DNA of 64,000 nucleotides, taken from the NCBI RefSeq assembly GCF_016834455.1, contig NZ_CP069213.1, forward strand, positions 2,418,501 through 2,482,500. The letters are read 5' to 3'. Source of the DNA: Shewanella litorisediminis (lineage in GTDB: Bacteria; Pseudomonadota; Gammaproteobacteria; Enterobacterales; Shewanellaceae). A program made the translations under genes and the position numbers. The notes under the pieces are model-generated. The model made no database searches. It was not told the DNA's origin and saw only the letters and a list, made by a program, of their open reading frames with translations. This document shows, piece by piece, positions 46,958 through 56,260 of the stretch (position 1 is its first letter; each line of letters opens with the position of its first letter).

Positions 46958-47190
46958 GTCTCACTCCTGCGGTTTTTGGCGTTTTTCAGGCAAATTTCTG
47001 GAATTTTAGATGATTTGTTCTCCCGATAAAACATAAAGTTTCGTTCAAACGCCGAATCGTGAAGCCAGTCGCGGCTTATTGCGCCAAAAGCACATTTGAA
47101 AGCCAAAACTACCCTTTCGACCCCCCTCACAAACTGCTAGAATACGGCCCCAATAAAAACCACTCGATGTACCCTACTAGAGGATCCTCC

Positions 47191-48228
47191 GTGAGCACTC
47201 CTACCCCACTGAGCTATAAAGACGCCGGTGTCGATATCGATGCAGGCAACGCACTGGTGCAAAACATCAAGTCTGCCGTTAAGCGCACCCGCCGCCCTGA
47301 AGTGATGGGCAACCTGGGTGGTTTTGGTGCCCTGTGTGAACTGCCAACCAAATACAAGCACCCTGTGCTGGTATCCGGTACCGATGGCGTGGGAACCAAG
47401 CTGCGTCTGGCCATTGACTTCAAGAGCCACGACACCGTGGGTGTTGATCTGGTCGCCATGTGTGTGAACGACCTGATTGTGCAGGGCGCCGAGCCACTGT
47501 TCTTCCTCGACTACTACGCCACCGGCAAGCTGGACGTGGAAACCGCCACTTCAGTGGTAAACGGTATCGGCGAAGGCTGCTTCCAGTCAGGTTGTGCCCT
47601 GATTGGTGGTGAAACCGCCGAAATGCCAGGCATGTACGAAGGCGAAGACTATGACCTGGCCGGTTTCTGCGTGGGCGTGGTTGAAAAGGCCGACATCATC
47701 GACGGCACCAAGGTGAAAGCAGGCGATGCCCTGATTGCCCTGGCGTCCAGCGGTCCTCACTCAAATGGTTACTCTCTGATCCGTAAGGTACTGGAAGTGA
47801 GCAAGGCCGATCCTCAAATGGATCTCAATGGCAAGCCGCTTATCAAGCACCTGCTGGAACCCACCAAGATTTATGTCAAATCACTGCTGAAACTGATTGC
47901 CGAAAGCGAAGTACACGCCATGGCACACATCACTGGCGGTGGTTTCTGGGAAAATATCCCACGCGTACTGCCTGAAAACTGCAAAGCCGTGGTTCAGGGC
48001 GACTCCTGGCAGTGGCCTGTGGTATTTGACTGGCTGCAAACTGCCGGCAATATCGAAACCTATGAAATGTACCGCACCTTTAACTGCGGCGTGGGTATGA
48101 TTGTTGCCCTGCCCGCCGACAAGGTGGAAGCGGCCCTTGAACTCCTCAAGGCCGAAGGCGAAAACGCCTGGCACATCGGCCATATCGCCGAGCGTATCGG
48201 CGATGAAGAGCAGGTGGAGATCCTCTGA
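47191..48228 (+). CDS. purM: phosphoribosylformylglycinamidine cyclo-ligase
   Basis: Fifth step of purine synthesis, closing the imidazole ring to AIR with ATP. GTG 47191 ([20 protein letters not shown]) gives 345 residues, exactly the E. coli length, and follows AGAGGA at good spacing; the frame is open to 47059 but without support. Motifs: [37 protein letters not shown] and [16 protein letters not shown]. Its TGA shares one base with the purN ATG, so translation is coupled. Confidence 0.96.
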   Translation: MSTPTPLSYKDAGVDIDAGNALVQNIKSAVKRTRRPEVMGNLGGFGALCELPTKYKHPVLVSGTDGVGTKLRLAIDFKSHDTVGVDLVAMCVNDLIVQGAEPLFFLDYYATGKLDVETATSVVNGIGEGCFQSGCALIGGETAEMPGMYEGEDYDLAGFCVGVVEKADIIDGTKVKAGDALIALASSGPHSNGYSLIRKVLEVSKADPQMDLNGKPLIKHLLEPTKIYVKSLLKLIAESEVHAMAHITGGGFWENIPRVLPENCKAVVQGDSWQWPVVFDWLQTAGNIETYEMYRTFNCGVGMIVALPADKVEAALELLKAEGENAWHIGHIAERIGDEEQVEIL

Positions 48229-48866
48229 TGAGTTGTCGCGTCGTTGTCCTTATCTCCGGCAGTGGCAGTAATCTGCAGGCCATTATTGACCAGTGTCAGG
48301 GCCGCAGTGGCATTGAACTGGTTGGCGTTATCAGCAATAAGCCCGACGCCTATGGTTTGGTACGTGCCCACCATGCCGAGATAAATACCAGCTGCGTTAT
48401 CGCCCAAAAAGGTGAAAAGCGCGCTGACTATGACGCGCGACTCACCGCGGCCATTGAGGCCTATCAGCCCGACCTTATCGTGCTGGCAGGCTTTATGCGT
48501 ATTCTCAGCGAAGGCTTTGTCAGCCGCTATCTGGGTAAGATGCTGAATATCCACCCTTCGCTGCTGCCCAAGTACACCGGGCTGGATACCCATCAGCGCG
48601 CCATTGATGCCGGCGATAGCGAGCATGGTGCCAGTGTGCATTTTGTTACGCCCGAGCTGGATGCCGGTCCCGTGGTGTTACAAGCCAAAGTACCCATCTA
48701 TGAGGGTGACGACGCTCAGACACTTGCGGAGCGGGTGCATGAGCAGGAACATGCCATCTACCCTCTGGTGGTCAAATGGTTTGCCGCGGGTCGCTTGAAG
48801 ATGGATGCCCATGGCGCTTATCTTGATGGCAGCCTGATTGGTCCCGGCGGTTACGCGCCAGACTGA
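48228..48866 (+). CDS. purN: phosphoribosylglycinamide formyltransferase
   Basis: Third purine step, adding formyl from 10-formyl-THF to GAR. Marks: VVVLISGSGSNLQAIIDQ (phosphate loop), AGFMRILSEGFVSRY, the catalytic MLNIHPSLLPKYTGLDTHQRAI (Asn, His; split) and HFVTPELDAGPVVLQAKVPI with the catalytic Asp. 212 residues, normal length. The ATG overlaps the purM stop by one base. Followed by a terminator at 48925-48949. Confidence 0.96.
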   Translation: MSCRVVVLISGSGSNLQAIIDQCQGRSGIELVGVISNKPDAYGLVRAHHAEINTSCVIAQKGEKRADYDARLTAAIEAYQPDLIVLAGFMRILSEGFVSRYLGKMLNIHPSLLPKYTGLDTHQRAIDAGDSEHGASVHFVTPELDAGPVVLQAKVPIYEGDDAQTLAERVHEQEHAIYPLVVKWFAAGRLKMDAHGAYLDGSLIGPGGYAPD

Positions 48867-48924
48867 GCAGCCTTTCGCGATAGACAAATGCAAGATGCGT
48901 TGCCATTTGGCAATGATTGAAGAA

Positions 48925-48949
48925 AGAGGCCCAAAGGCCTCTTTTTTTA
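48925..48949 (+). terminator. intrinsic terminator after purMN
   Basis: AGAGGCC (48925-48931), loop CAAA, GGCCTCT (48936-48942), seven T. Confidence 0.9.
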
Positions 48950-49129
48950 TCCGCCATATCCTTGCCCCAGAGGGCGAGGCTTATTTGGCACCTCACCCGC
49001 CCCTTCGCTAAACCTTGACCATCACGACTAACTTGCTCTGTTATCGTTGAATTTGCCGACGAATTGGCTTTAGATAAATGGGCCGTCCATTATTTTCGCC
49101 AGCGACGGAACCTTGAACAGGATTTTTCA

Positions 49130-49876
49130 ATGAAAAACATCATCTGTGATATCGACGGAGTACTGCTGCACGACAACAAACTGGTGCCCGGCAGCGACAA
49201 ATTTATTCATCGGGTGCTGGAGCAAGGCAACCCCCTGGTTATTCTGACCAATTACCCGGTACAAACCGGCAAAGATCTTCAAAACCGCCTCGAAGCCGCG
49301 GGCATTAACGTCCCCGAGGAATGCTTTTATACCGCCGCCATGGCCACCGCCGACTTTTTGAAACATCAGGAAGGCAGTAAAGCCTTTGTGATTGGCGAGG
49401 GTGCCCTCACCCACGAGCTCTACAAGGCCGGTTTTACCATTACCGACATCAACCCCGACTTTGTGATTGTGGGTGAGACCCGCTCCTACAACTGGGACAT
49501 GATCCATAAAGCGGCACGGTTTGTTGCCGATGGCGCCCGCTTTATTGCCACCAACCCCGATACCCATGGCCCGGCGTTTTCCCCGGCTTGCGGCGCCCTG
49601 TGCGCGCCCATTGAGCGGATCACCGGCCGTAAACCCTTTTATGTGGGTAAACCCAGCAGCTGGATTGTGCGCTCGGCCTTAAACCACATCAACGGCCACT
49701 CAGAAAACACGGTTATCATTGGTGACAATATGCGCACCGATATTCTGGCAGGCTTCCAGGCTGGGCTTGAGACCATATTGGTACTCACAGGTGTGAGCCG
49801 TCTTGAAGACATAGAGAAAGAGCCTTTCAGGCCCAATCACGTGTTTAATTGTGCCGGTGACATCGATATTTTCTGA
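49130..49876 (+). CDS. nagD: NagD-type HAD phosphatase
   Basis: HAD-superfamily nucleotide phosphatase (UMP, GMP preferred in E. coli NagD). Motif I is IICDIDGVLLHDN with the nucleophile Asp, motif II LTNYPVQTG, motif III in GKPSSW, motif IV GDNMRTDILAGFQAGLETILV. 248 residues from ATG 49130, which aligns with E. coli NagD; a longer in-frame reading to 49064 is discarded. Unlike in E. coli it is not in a nag operon; no nagA, nagB or nagC lies nearby, so the name reflects sequence, not amino-sugar use. Confidence 0.92.
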   Translation: MKNIICDIDGVLLHDNKLVPGSDKFIHRVLEQGNPLVILTNYPVQTGKDLQNRLEAAGINVPEECFYTAAMATADFLKHQEGSKAFVIGEGALTHELYKAGFTITDINPDFVIVGETRSYNWDMIHKAARFVADGARFIATNPDTHGPAFSPACGALCAPIERITGRKPFYVGKPSSWIVRSALNHINGHSENTVIIGDNMRTDILAGFQAGLETILVLTGVSRLEDIEKEPFRPNHVFNCAGDIDIF

Positions 49877-50077
49877 CCTGCCCCCAATCCGGAACAACAC
49901 ACTGCCGCCAGTGCTTCAGCGACCGGTAAAGCTGAGATGCTACCAGCTGGCGCATGTTCACAAATTGACACATAAAAATGGCCGTTTGCCTTGTCATGGG
50001 TAAGCGGCCTTTGTCATTATGGGCGCCGCAAATCAAACGCAAAACACAATAACAACAGAATACCAACAAGGTACCCT

Positions 50078-51706
50078 ATGAAATCACTGCTCCCTCTGGG
50101 ACTTGTGCTGCTGACCGCCTGCAGCCAGGGCGGCCAGACTGCCGCTACGGCACCGTCGCCGGATTTTAATGAGGCACGTTTCAGGAACGACATCAAAATC
50201 CTCTCTTCTGACGCCTTCGAAGGCCGTGCCCCAACCACCGCCGGTGAAAAGCTTACTCTCGACTACCTCACCACTGCCTTTAAAGCCGCCGGACTCAAAG
50301 GCGCCAACAATGGCAGCTTTTTACAAAGCGTGCCCATGGTGACCTACAACGCCTCTGAACAGCAGGCGATTCGCCTCGGCAATCTTCATCCTGCGTACCG
50401 TAAAGACATAGTGCTCGGCAGCCGCCACAACAATCAGGGCGTGGAGATAAGCAAGGCACCACTGGTGTTTGTGGGCTATGGCATCAAGGCGCCTGAATAC
50501 GACTGGGACGATTATGCAGGCCTGGATATGCAGGGAAAAATTGCGGTCATTCTGGTGAACGACCCCGGATTTGCCGCACCCGAATCCGGCAAGTTCAAGG
50601 GCAAGGCCATGACCTACTACGGCCGCTGGAGCTATAAATTTGAAGAAGCGAGCCGCCAGGGTGCCCTTGGCGCCATCATCATTCATGACACTGCACCCGC
50701 ATCTTACCCCTGGTCTGTGATTGAAAACAGCTGGACCGGGCCACAGCAGGATCTGGCAGATGCCAATCAAACTGATGGCAGAATACAAGTGGAAGGTTGG
50801 ATGACCCTGGACACCGCCAGGGCGCTCTTTGACGGAGCAGGTTTATCACTGGACACCCTGAGCCAACAAGCCGCACTGACACCGGGTAACCACGACTTAA
50901 AGCAAAGTGCAGATATCGCCTTTGCCAACAGCGCCACCTTTACCGACAGTTATAATCTGGTGGCGACCCTGCCGGGCACCGACAGAGCCGACGAGCATAT
51001 CCTTTTTACCGCCCACTGGGACCACATCGGCAAAGACGACAGTCGCGACGGCGATAAAATCTATAATGGTGCCCTCGACAACGCCTCCGGTACCGCAGGT
51101 ATAGTGGAAATCGCCAGACAGTTTGCGGCGCTGGATGCCATGGGCTTTAAAAACCGCCGCTCCATCACCTTTATCGCTACCACGGGTGAAGAGCAGGGTC
51201 TGCTGGGCTCAAGGTACTACGCTGCCAATCCGCTGTTTCCCATCGACAAGACCATTGCGGTGCTGAATCTGGACTCAACCAATGTGTTTGGCCGTACCAA
51301 GGACTTTACCATTGTGGGGAAAGGCCAATCCCAGCTGGAAGACTATCTTGTCGCCGCGGCCAAAGCCCAGGGACGGGAAGCAGTTGCCGAAAAGAATCCG
51401 GCCTCTGGCGGTTTCTTTCGCTCCGATCACTTCAGCTTTGCCAAGCTCGGCGTTCCGGCATCCTTCGCCGGTGGCGGCAGTATCCCACTGGACGATGCCA
51501 CTGCCGCTTATAAGACCGAGATGCAGCTGAAAATGAAAGGCTGCTACCACAATGTATGCGATGAGTATCGCGCCGATTGGGACTTATCCGGCGCCTTGCA
51601 GGACTTGGCCATCTATTACGATGTCGCAAGAACCCTGGCCAACAATGAACACAGGCCCGGCTATTATCAAAAGAGCGAGTTTTATCCGTTAAGACCCGCC
51701 AATTAA
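50078..51706 (+). CDS. M28-family metallopeptidase lipoprotein
   Basis: A 542-residue secreted aminopeptidase-like enzyme. The lipobox is LVLLTACSQGG with Cys at about 14. A PA (protease-associated) insert sits near residues 120-260 (LVFVGYGIKAPEYDWDDYAGLD, split). The zinc ligands are in FTAHWDHIGKDDSRDGDKIYNGALDNASGTAG (His, Asp pair; given in parts as FTAHWDHIGKDD and NGALDNASGTA), TGEEQGLLGS (catalytic Glu, zinc Glu) and FRSDHFSFAKLGVP. ATG 50078 follows a weak site; upstream in-frame starts would hide the signal peptide. Probably digests peptides at the outer membrane. Confidence 0.9.
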   Translation: MKSLLPLGLVLLTACSQGGQTAATAPSPDFNEARFRNDIKILSSDAFEGRAPTTAGEKLTLDYLTTAFKAAGLKGANNGSFLQSVPMVTYNASEQQAIRLGNLHPAYRKDIVLGSRHNNQGVEISKAPLVFVGYGIKAPEYDWDDYAGLDMQGKIAVILVNDPGFAAPESGKFKGKAMTYYGRWSYKFEEASRQGALGAIIIHDTAPASYPWSVIENSWTGPQQDLADANQTDGRIQVEGWMTLDTARALFDGAGLSLDTLSQQAALTPGNHDLKQSADIAFANSATFTDSYNLVATLPGTDRADEHILFTAHWDHIGKDDSRDGDKIYNGALDNASGTAGIVEIARQFAALDAMGFKNRRSITFIATTGEEQGLLGSRYYAANPLFPIDKTIAVLNLDSTNVFGRTKDFTIVGKGQSQLEDYLVAAAKAQGREAVAEKNPASGGFFRSDHFSFAKLGVPASFAGGGSIPLDDATAAYKTEMQLKMKGCYHNVCDEYRADWDLSGALQDLAIYYDVARTLANNEHRPGYYQKSEFYPLRPAN

Positions 51707-52023
51707 CAGATCTCAGGGCACCTCAATGGTGCCCTGCTTATTTTCCGAGCAAACAAGCTTCCCGACGTCAACGGGCTTAAAGCCCGTCCTCCATTGCAGA
51801 TAAACCAAGTGTCTCGCCCCGAAGCCAAGCCCCATTAAATCATCACCAATAAAATCGCACCATTTTTAACGAAATCTCATTAAATGCAACCATGACACAA
51901 ACGCATCAGCACAAAATAAGCCACAAAAATAGCATTTCAATATTTTTATTGTTTGCTTATTGCAGATTTCGCTGGCAAAGTGACAAAACATAGATGCCTC
52001 AGAAGTTAAGTGCGGAGTTTGTT
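51707..52023. other. 317-base gap upstream of asnB
   Basis: Holds a hairpin GGGCACC-TCAAT-GGTGCCC (about 51716-51734) that may end the peptidase transcript though its T-run is poor; a 17-base palindrome ACGGGCTT-A-AAGCCCGT at 51771-51787; then an A+T-rich stretch that likely carries the asnB promoter. No gene is seen. Confidence 0.5.
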
Positions 52024-53688
52024 ATGTGTTCCATATTTGCCATTCTCGATATCCAATCCGATGCCAGTGCCATGCGCCAGGTGGCATTGGAAATGTCCAA
52101 ACTGCTGCGTCACCGTGGCCCCGACTGGTCAGGTATTTACGCCGACGACCACGCCGTGCTGGCCCATGAGCGTCTTGCCATTGTCGACATTGAACATGGC
52201 GCCCAGCCACTTATCAGTGAAGATGGCAGCCTGGTACTGGCGGTGAATGGTGAAATCTACAACCACAAAGAACTCAAGGCAGAGCTTGGGGACAAGTACA
52301 GCTACCAGACCAACAGCGACTGCGAAGTCATACTCGCGCTGTATCAGGAATACGGCAGTGACTTTCTCGACAAACTCAACGGCATCTTCGCATTCGTACT
52401 CTATGACAAGGCCAAGGGCAGCTACCTGATTGGCCGCGACCACATAGGCATCATTCCGCTCTACACCGGCCGTGACGCCAAGGGTAACTTTTATGTGGCC
52501 TCAGAAATGAAGGCACTGGTACCCGTGTGCAAAACCGTCGAAACCTTTGCCCCCGGCCACTATCTGTCTAGCGCAGACGCTGCGCCGGTGCGTTACTATC
52601 AGCGCGATTGGCAAGCCTTTGATGCAGTGGCCGACAACGAGGCCAGTGTCGAGGAACTTCGCGCCGCACTGGAAGCGGCGGTCAAGCGCCAGCTGATGTC
52701 TGACGTACCCTACGGTGTATTGCTGTCCGGCGGCCTGGACTCGTCCATCGTGTCGGCCATCACCCAAACCTTTGCCAAGCGCCGCATCGAAGACAACGAT
52801 GAGAGCGAAGCCTGGTGGCCACAGCTGCACTCCTTCGCGGTGGGTCTCAAGGGCTCGCCGGACTTGGCGGCCTCCCGCAAGGTAGCCGATGCTATTGGCA
52901 CCATACACCACGAAATTCATTTCACCTTTCAGGAAGGGCTGGATGCCATCAAGGACGTGATTTATCACCTGGAAACCTATGATGTGACCACCATACGTGC
53001 CGCCACGCCAATGTACCTGATGGCCCGTAAAATCAAGGCCATGGGCATCAAGATGGTACTCTCTGGCGAAGGCGCTGATGAGCTGTTTGGCGGCTACCTG
53101 TATTTCCACAAGGCGCCAAACCCGCAGGCCTTCCACGAAGAGTTGGTGCGTAAACTGGACAAGCTGCACCTGTTCGACTGCCTGCGTGCCAACAAAGCCA
53201 TGGCGGCCTGGGGTCTGGAGGCGCGCGTCCCCTTCCTCGACAAGGAATTTATGGATGTGGCCATGCGTTTAAACCCTGCGGCCAAGATGTCCGGTAAGGG
53301 CAAAATCGAGAAACACATTCTGCGTGAAGCCTTCGAACACAAGCTGCCCGCGGAAATTGCCTGGCGCCAGAAGGAACAGTTCAGTGATGGTGTGGGTTAC
53401 AGCTGGATTGACGGTCTCAAGGAGCAGGCTGCGGCTAAAGTGGATGACTTGCAGCTTGCCAACGCCCGCTTCCGCTTCCCGCACAACACCCCGGAAACCA
53501 AGGAAGCCTACTTCTACCGCTGCTTCTTTGAAGAGCTGTTCCCGCTGGAGTCAGCGGCCCTTACGGTTCCCGGTGGCAAGAGCGTAGCCTGCTCGACGCC
53601 TGAGGCTTTGGCCTGGGATGCCAGCCTGCAAGGGATTATCGACCCCTCCGGACGCGCCGTGCGCGAAGTGCACGCCCAAAGCTACTGA
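52024..53688 (+). CDS. asnB: asparagine synthetase B, glutamine-hydrolysing
   Basis: Makes asparagine from aspartate, ATP and glutamine. The N-terminal glutaminase begins MCSIFAILDI, with Cys2 as nucleophile once Met is removed. The synthetase domain has the PP-loop GVLLSGGLDSSIVSAITQ and the SGEGADELFGGYLYFHKAP segment. 554 residues match E. coli AsnB. ATG 52024 is required by the Cys2 chemistry; the frame opens earlier at 51994. Ends before a terminator at 53751-53777. Confidence 0.97.
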   Translation: MCSIFAILDIQSDASAMRQVALEMSKLLRHRGPDWSGIYADDHAVLAHERLAIVDIEHGAQPLISEDGSLVLAVNGEIYNHKELKAELGDKYSYQTNSDCEVILALYQEYGSDFLDKLNGIFAFVLYDKAKGSYLIGRDHIGIIPLYTGRDAKGNFYVASEMKALVPVCKTVETFAPGHYLSSADAAPVRYYQRDWQAFDAVADNEASVEELRAALEAAVKRQLMSDVPYGVLLSGGLDSSIVSAITQTFAKRRIEDNDESEAWWPQLHSFAVGLKGSPDLAASRKVADAIGTIHHEIHFTFQEGLDAIKDVIYHLETYDVTTIRAATPMYLMARKIKAMGIKMVLSGEGADELFGGYLYFHKAPNPQAFHEELVRKLDKLHLFDCLRANKAMAAWGLEARVPFLDKEFMDVAMRLNPAAKMSGKGKIEKHILREAFEHKLPAEIAWRQKEQFSDGVGYSWIDGLKEQAAAKVDDLQLANARFRFPHNTPETKEAYFYRCFFEELFPLESAALTVPGGKSVACSTPEALAWDASLQGIIDPSGRAVREVHAQSY

Positions 53689-53750
53689 TGACTGTGTTCC
53701 TGTGAGCCGCCATTTGGTAATAAGCGGCCATGGAAGCGCACAATGTCGTA

Positions 53751-53777
53751 AAAAAGCCCCATCTTTGGGGCTTTTTT
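53751..53777 (+). terminator. intrinsic terminator after asnB
   Basis: AAAAAGCCCC, loop ATCTTT, GGGGCTTTTTT. Flanked by A and T runs; also suits the minus-strand gene ending at 53833. Confidence 0.9.
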
Positions 53778-53832
53778 ACAGGATTTGATGCTGCGCTTTA
53801 TAAAGGCGCTGTGTCAGCGAGTCTCAAGGCAA

Positions 53833-54027
53833 TTAACGTATGGGATTGCCCCGTGCTTTAGCCAGAGTATCAAGCCGCTCCCTGGCCTTATCCAGAATCA
53901 TCTGTTGCCGCTGGGCGTTGGCCTGATGCCAATCGAGGATTTCCTGATAGCTGCGCCCGCAACCCATACAGATGTCCTCTTCGGTAAGGCAGCAATTGCG
54001 AACGCAGGGAGACGGTAACTTATCCAT
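53833..54027 (-). CDS. DUF1289-family small Cys-rich protein
   Basis: A 64-residue protein with the DUF1289 pattern: PSPCVRNCCLTEEDICMGCGRSYQEILDW. Four cysteines spaced CxxxC...CxxC suggest metal binding, perhaps Zn or Fe-S, but the role is unknown. It ends the leftward cluster and its start ATG at 54027 lies next to the isomerase stop at 54029, so they form one transcript. Confidence 0.85.
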   Translation of the reverse strand: MDKLPSPCVRNCCLTEEDICMGCGRSYQEILDWHQANAQRQQMILDKARERLDTLAKARGNPIR

Positions 54028-54028
54028 G

Positions 54029-54370
54029 TCAGGTCAGCTTTTTAAAGTAGTGTGCCTTTTCCAGCTCACGTACTTCCATGGTCAGGCTGGATGCCTGGAT
54101 CTCCACGCCATCAATAGCGACGGCAATCGCGTCCATCAGTGCCCGTTTTTGCTCACTGCTGCGCCCGGGCATGATGCTGATGTTTACATGGATAAAGCTG
54201 TCGTCGCCCTCCCCGGTTTTGGCAGCTTCAGCCTGATGGGCCCGGGTTTTAATGGAAGCAGGCTCGAACAGGCCGCTGGCGACCATGGCGCTGTGGCAGG
54301 CACGCGTCAGGCCCTCGGCAACGTCATAACCGGGAACATTGGCAGAAAAATCAATAATACAGTGAGGCAC
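54029..54370 (-). CDS. 5-carboxymethyl-2-hydroxymuconate isomerase-like tautomerase
   Basis: A 113-residue member of the CHMI family of the tautomerase superfamily. After Met loss the N-terminal proline (MPHCIIDFSANV) is the catalytic base. Also present: IKTRAHQAEAAKTGEGDDSFIHVNISIMPGRS (in parts) and LTMEVRELEKAHYFKKL. CHMI belongs to 4-hydroxyphenylacetate breakdown, but no hpa genes are near; a different tautomerase role is possible. It lies 1 base from DUF1289 and 8 from the VOC gene. Confidence 0.85.
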   Translation of the reverse strand: MPHCIIDFSANVPGYDVAEGLTRACHSAMVASGLFEPASIKTRAHQAEAAKTGEGDDSFIHVNISIMPGRSSEQKRALMDAIAVAIDGVEIQASSLTMEVRELEKAHYFKKLT

Positions 54371-54378
54371 TTTAGCTC

Positions 54379-54726
54379 CTATTCAGACCAAACGGCATAT
54401 TCATTGCCACTGGGACAGGCAAAGTGAAAACGGCGACCACCGGGGAAACTGAATACCGACCGCACTATGCGTCCCCCATGATGCATGATGTGCTCCTGCT
54501 TCGCCGTTAAATCGTTGCTGTAGAGCACCAACAAAGGCCCGGCAGCCGCAGTGAAACTCACGTCGGCCTGATAAAAGCCGCCATCGATACCGGCATCCAA
54601 AAAGCAGCTGTATTCGGGGCCATAATCGAGAAATGCCCAGCCAAAAACGGCACTGAAAAAGGCCTTGCTCTCAGCCAGTTTGCTGCAGGGAATTTCCAGA
54701 TAGTTGATGGTGTTCACTCGGTTCAT
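54379..54726 (-). CDS. VOC (glyoxalase/bleomycin-resistance) superfamily protein
   Basis: A 115-residue protein with one VOC fold: INYLEIPCSKLAESKAFFSAVFGWAFLDYG, split into two babbb modules, and HGGRIVRSVFSFPGGRRFHFACPSGNEYAVWSE at the end. Homologues are dioxygenase-like or resistance proteins, many without known substrate. ATG 54726 follows GGAGA. It heads the group VOC-isomerase-DUF1289 on the minus strand. Confidence 0.85.
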   Translation of the reverse strand: MNRVNTINYLEIPCSKLAESKAFFSAVFGWAFLDYGPEYSCFLDAGIDGGFYQADVSFTAAAGPLLVLYSNDLTAKQEHIMHHGGRIVRSVFSFPGGRRFHFACPSGNEYAVWSE

Positions 54727-54791
54727 CGGGTCTCCTTACCGCCGACGGACACTTAAGCCATTCGACTGATTATGCCCACGCTATGGCCAGT

Positions 54792-55496
54792 TTAGGCCTG
54801 CAGCAGTCCGGCTACAAGGCCTATGAGACCGCCAAACACACCGCCCCACACCACAAGCCAGCCCAAATGCTCCCGGATCATGTCCTGTACCAGGCGTTTG
54901 ACCAGTTCGGGGGTGAGTTCATCGAGGCGATTTTGCACTATCTGCGCTATCTGATTCTTAAAGTCTGACAGCATATCCGGCTGTTCCAGTGCGGATTTAA
55001 GCTGCTCGTGGAAATTATCAGACGCGGCAATGTCGATAAGGGACGCCTTCATTTTTTCTTCGAAGGGAGCCTTCATCGGCGCCAGGGCTTCAACGCCACC
55101 GAACATGGCCAACATACCACCAAAGGACGACTGGGCCACCGTTTCCACCAAGGCATCAAAGGCGGGGGTTAAATCGACGCCGGCGATGACCCCGGATAAG
55201 TCCAAAGCCCTGTGGCCGGCGCCGTCACTCAAAAAGCGGTCTATATTTTCGTCGGTGAAAAACTGCTGCATCATGAGTTCGTGAATTGCCTTTTTAAAGG
55301 ACTCGAACTTGGCGGGAATCACACCAGAGCCATAAAGCCCGGGCACTTTTTCAAACAACATGTGCACGGCCAGCTCGTTGGTAAGCGCGCCGGAGAGTGA
55401 AAACAGACCGACCGAGGTCAGCAGTGGTTGCCCACCCGCAAAGCCCGCCGCCGTAACGGCCGCGGCCAACCCATTGGTTACCAGCCCTTTATTCAT
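54792..55496 (-). CDS. DUF445-family membrane-anchored protein
   Basis: A 234-residue protein of the DUF445 type. An N-terminal hydrophobic part (LVTNGLAAAVTAAGFAGGQPLLTSVGLFSLSGALTNELAVHMLFEKVPGLYGSGVIP, shown as landmarks NGLAAAVTAAGFAGG and LTNELAVHMLFEKVPG), long helical periplasmic or cytoplasmic middle (DRLDELTPELVKRLVQDMI-like), and a C-terminal hydrophobic hairpin WLVVWGGVFGGLIGLVAGLL. The NELAVHMLFE motif is the family hallmark. ATG 55496 has GGGGGAT upstream. Function unknown. Confidence 0.8.
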   Translation of the reverse strand: MNKGLVTNGLAAAVTAAGFAGGQPLLTSVGLFSLSGALTNELAVHMLFEKVPGLYGSGVIPAKFESFKKAIHELMMQQFFTDENIDRFLSDGAGHRALDLSGVIAGVDLTPAFDALVETVAQSSFGGMLAMFGGVEALAPMKAPFEEKMKASLIDIAASDNFHEQLKSALEQPDMLSDFKNQIAQIVQNRLDELTPELVKRLVQDMIREHLGWLVVWGGVFGGLIGLVAGLLQA

Positions 55497-55566
55497 CAAA
55501 TCCCCCAGTTGGACAACAAACAAAACGACGGCATTTTAGCAAGGAGTCCAACCGAGGCCAACGCCC

Positions 55567-55995
55567 TCAACGTTCGGCAAGTACCTGATAGATACTGCGA
55601 TCGCCGGTTTCTGTATCCAGCACGACCGAAGTATTGGCATCCACCAGAGTGCGGCGCACACACAGGACATCAGTTTCACCGGCAAGCTCCATGGCTTTGT
55701 CTGCGAGCAAATCGGCAACACCGTGATCGCGATAGGCCGGGGTGACATAGCTGTCATCGAAATACCACAGCGGTTTAAGGTGCAACGACGAGTAAGAAGG
55801 ATAAAGCTGAATGAATCCCACCGCGTTGTGCTCGTCCATGGCGACGAAAATCACAGAATCATTTTCGGCCAGACGCGCTGAGAGAAACTCGCGCACGCCA
55901 GTGGGGTCGGACACAGAGCCAAGGCTCTGGCGGTAGGCGTTAAACAGGGGAACAAGGTTGTCGAGATCCTTGTCGGAGGCTAAACGTATTTGCAT
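55567..55995 (-). CDS. GNAT-family N-acetyltransferase
   Basis: A 142-residue acetyltransferase. It begins MQIRLASDKDLDNLVPLFNAYRQSLG, typical of GNAT; acetyl-CoA binding is expected at LWYFDDSYVTPAYRDHGVADLLADKAM, split, with the R/Q-x-x-G/A loop as YRDHGVA. The usual V-shaped strand is DDSYVTPAY. ATG 55995 follows AGGAAGAAG; the frame is open to 56055 but without support. Acceptor unknown. A 265-base gap follows upstream with no gene recognised. Confidence 0.88.
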   Translation of the reverse strand: MQIRLASDKDLDNLVPLFNAYRQSLGSVSDPTGVREFLSARLAENDSVIFVAMDEHNAVGFIQLYPSYSSLHLKPLWYFDDSYVTPAYRDHGVADLLADKAMELAGETDVLCVRRTLVDANTSVVLDTETGDRSIYQVLAER

Positions 55996-56260
55996 GCTTC
56001 TTCCTTGAATTATCCAAAGCTCCAGGGCCCAGAAAGACTCAAATGAAGGTAACACAATGAAATTAAAAAAGACACAGGCGGATTTAACACTTAAATCCAG
56101 GGTGGCAGCCAGTTAAAAGGCACGGGAAAACCCAGGGTAAAGAGTGCGGTATTGTGCGGTGTTTTTACGCCTGGGCCGATACACATCGGCAGCACTGTCT
56201 GTCTGGGCTGGCGTTACAAACAATGACAGTTAACGCTGCCAGCACTGCGTTGGGGCGCTC

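Noticed and set aside
46958..47190. PurR operator between upp and purM
   Set aside because: No sequence close to ACGCAAACGTTTGCGT; only weak TTCGTTCAAACG similarity.
47059..47190. N-terminal extension of PurM from an upstream start
   Set aside because: GTG 47191 with AGAGGA gives exactly the family length and start; the extension has no ribosome site.
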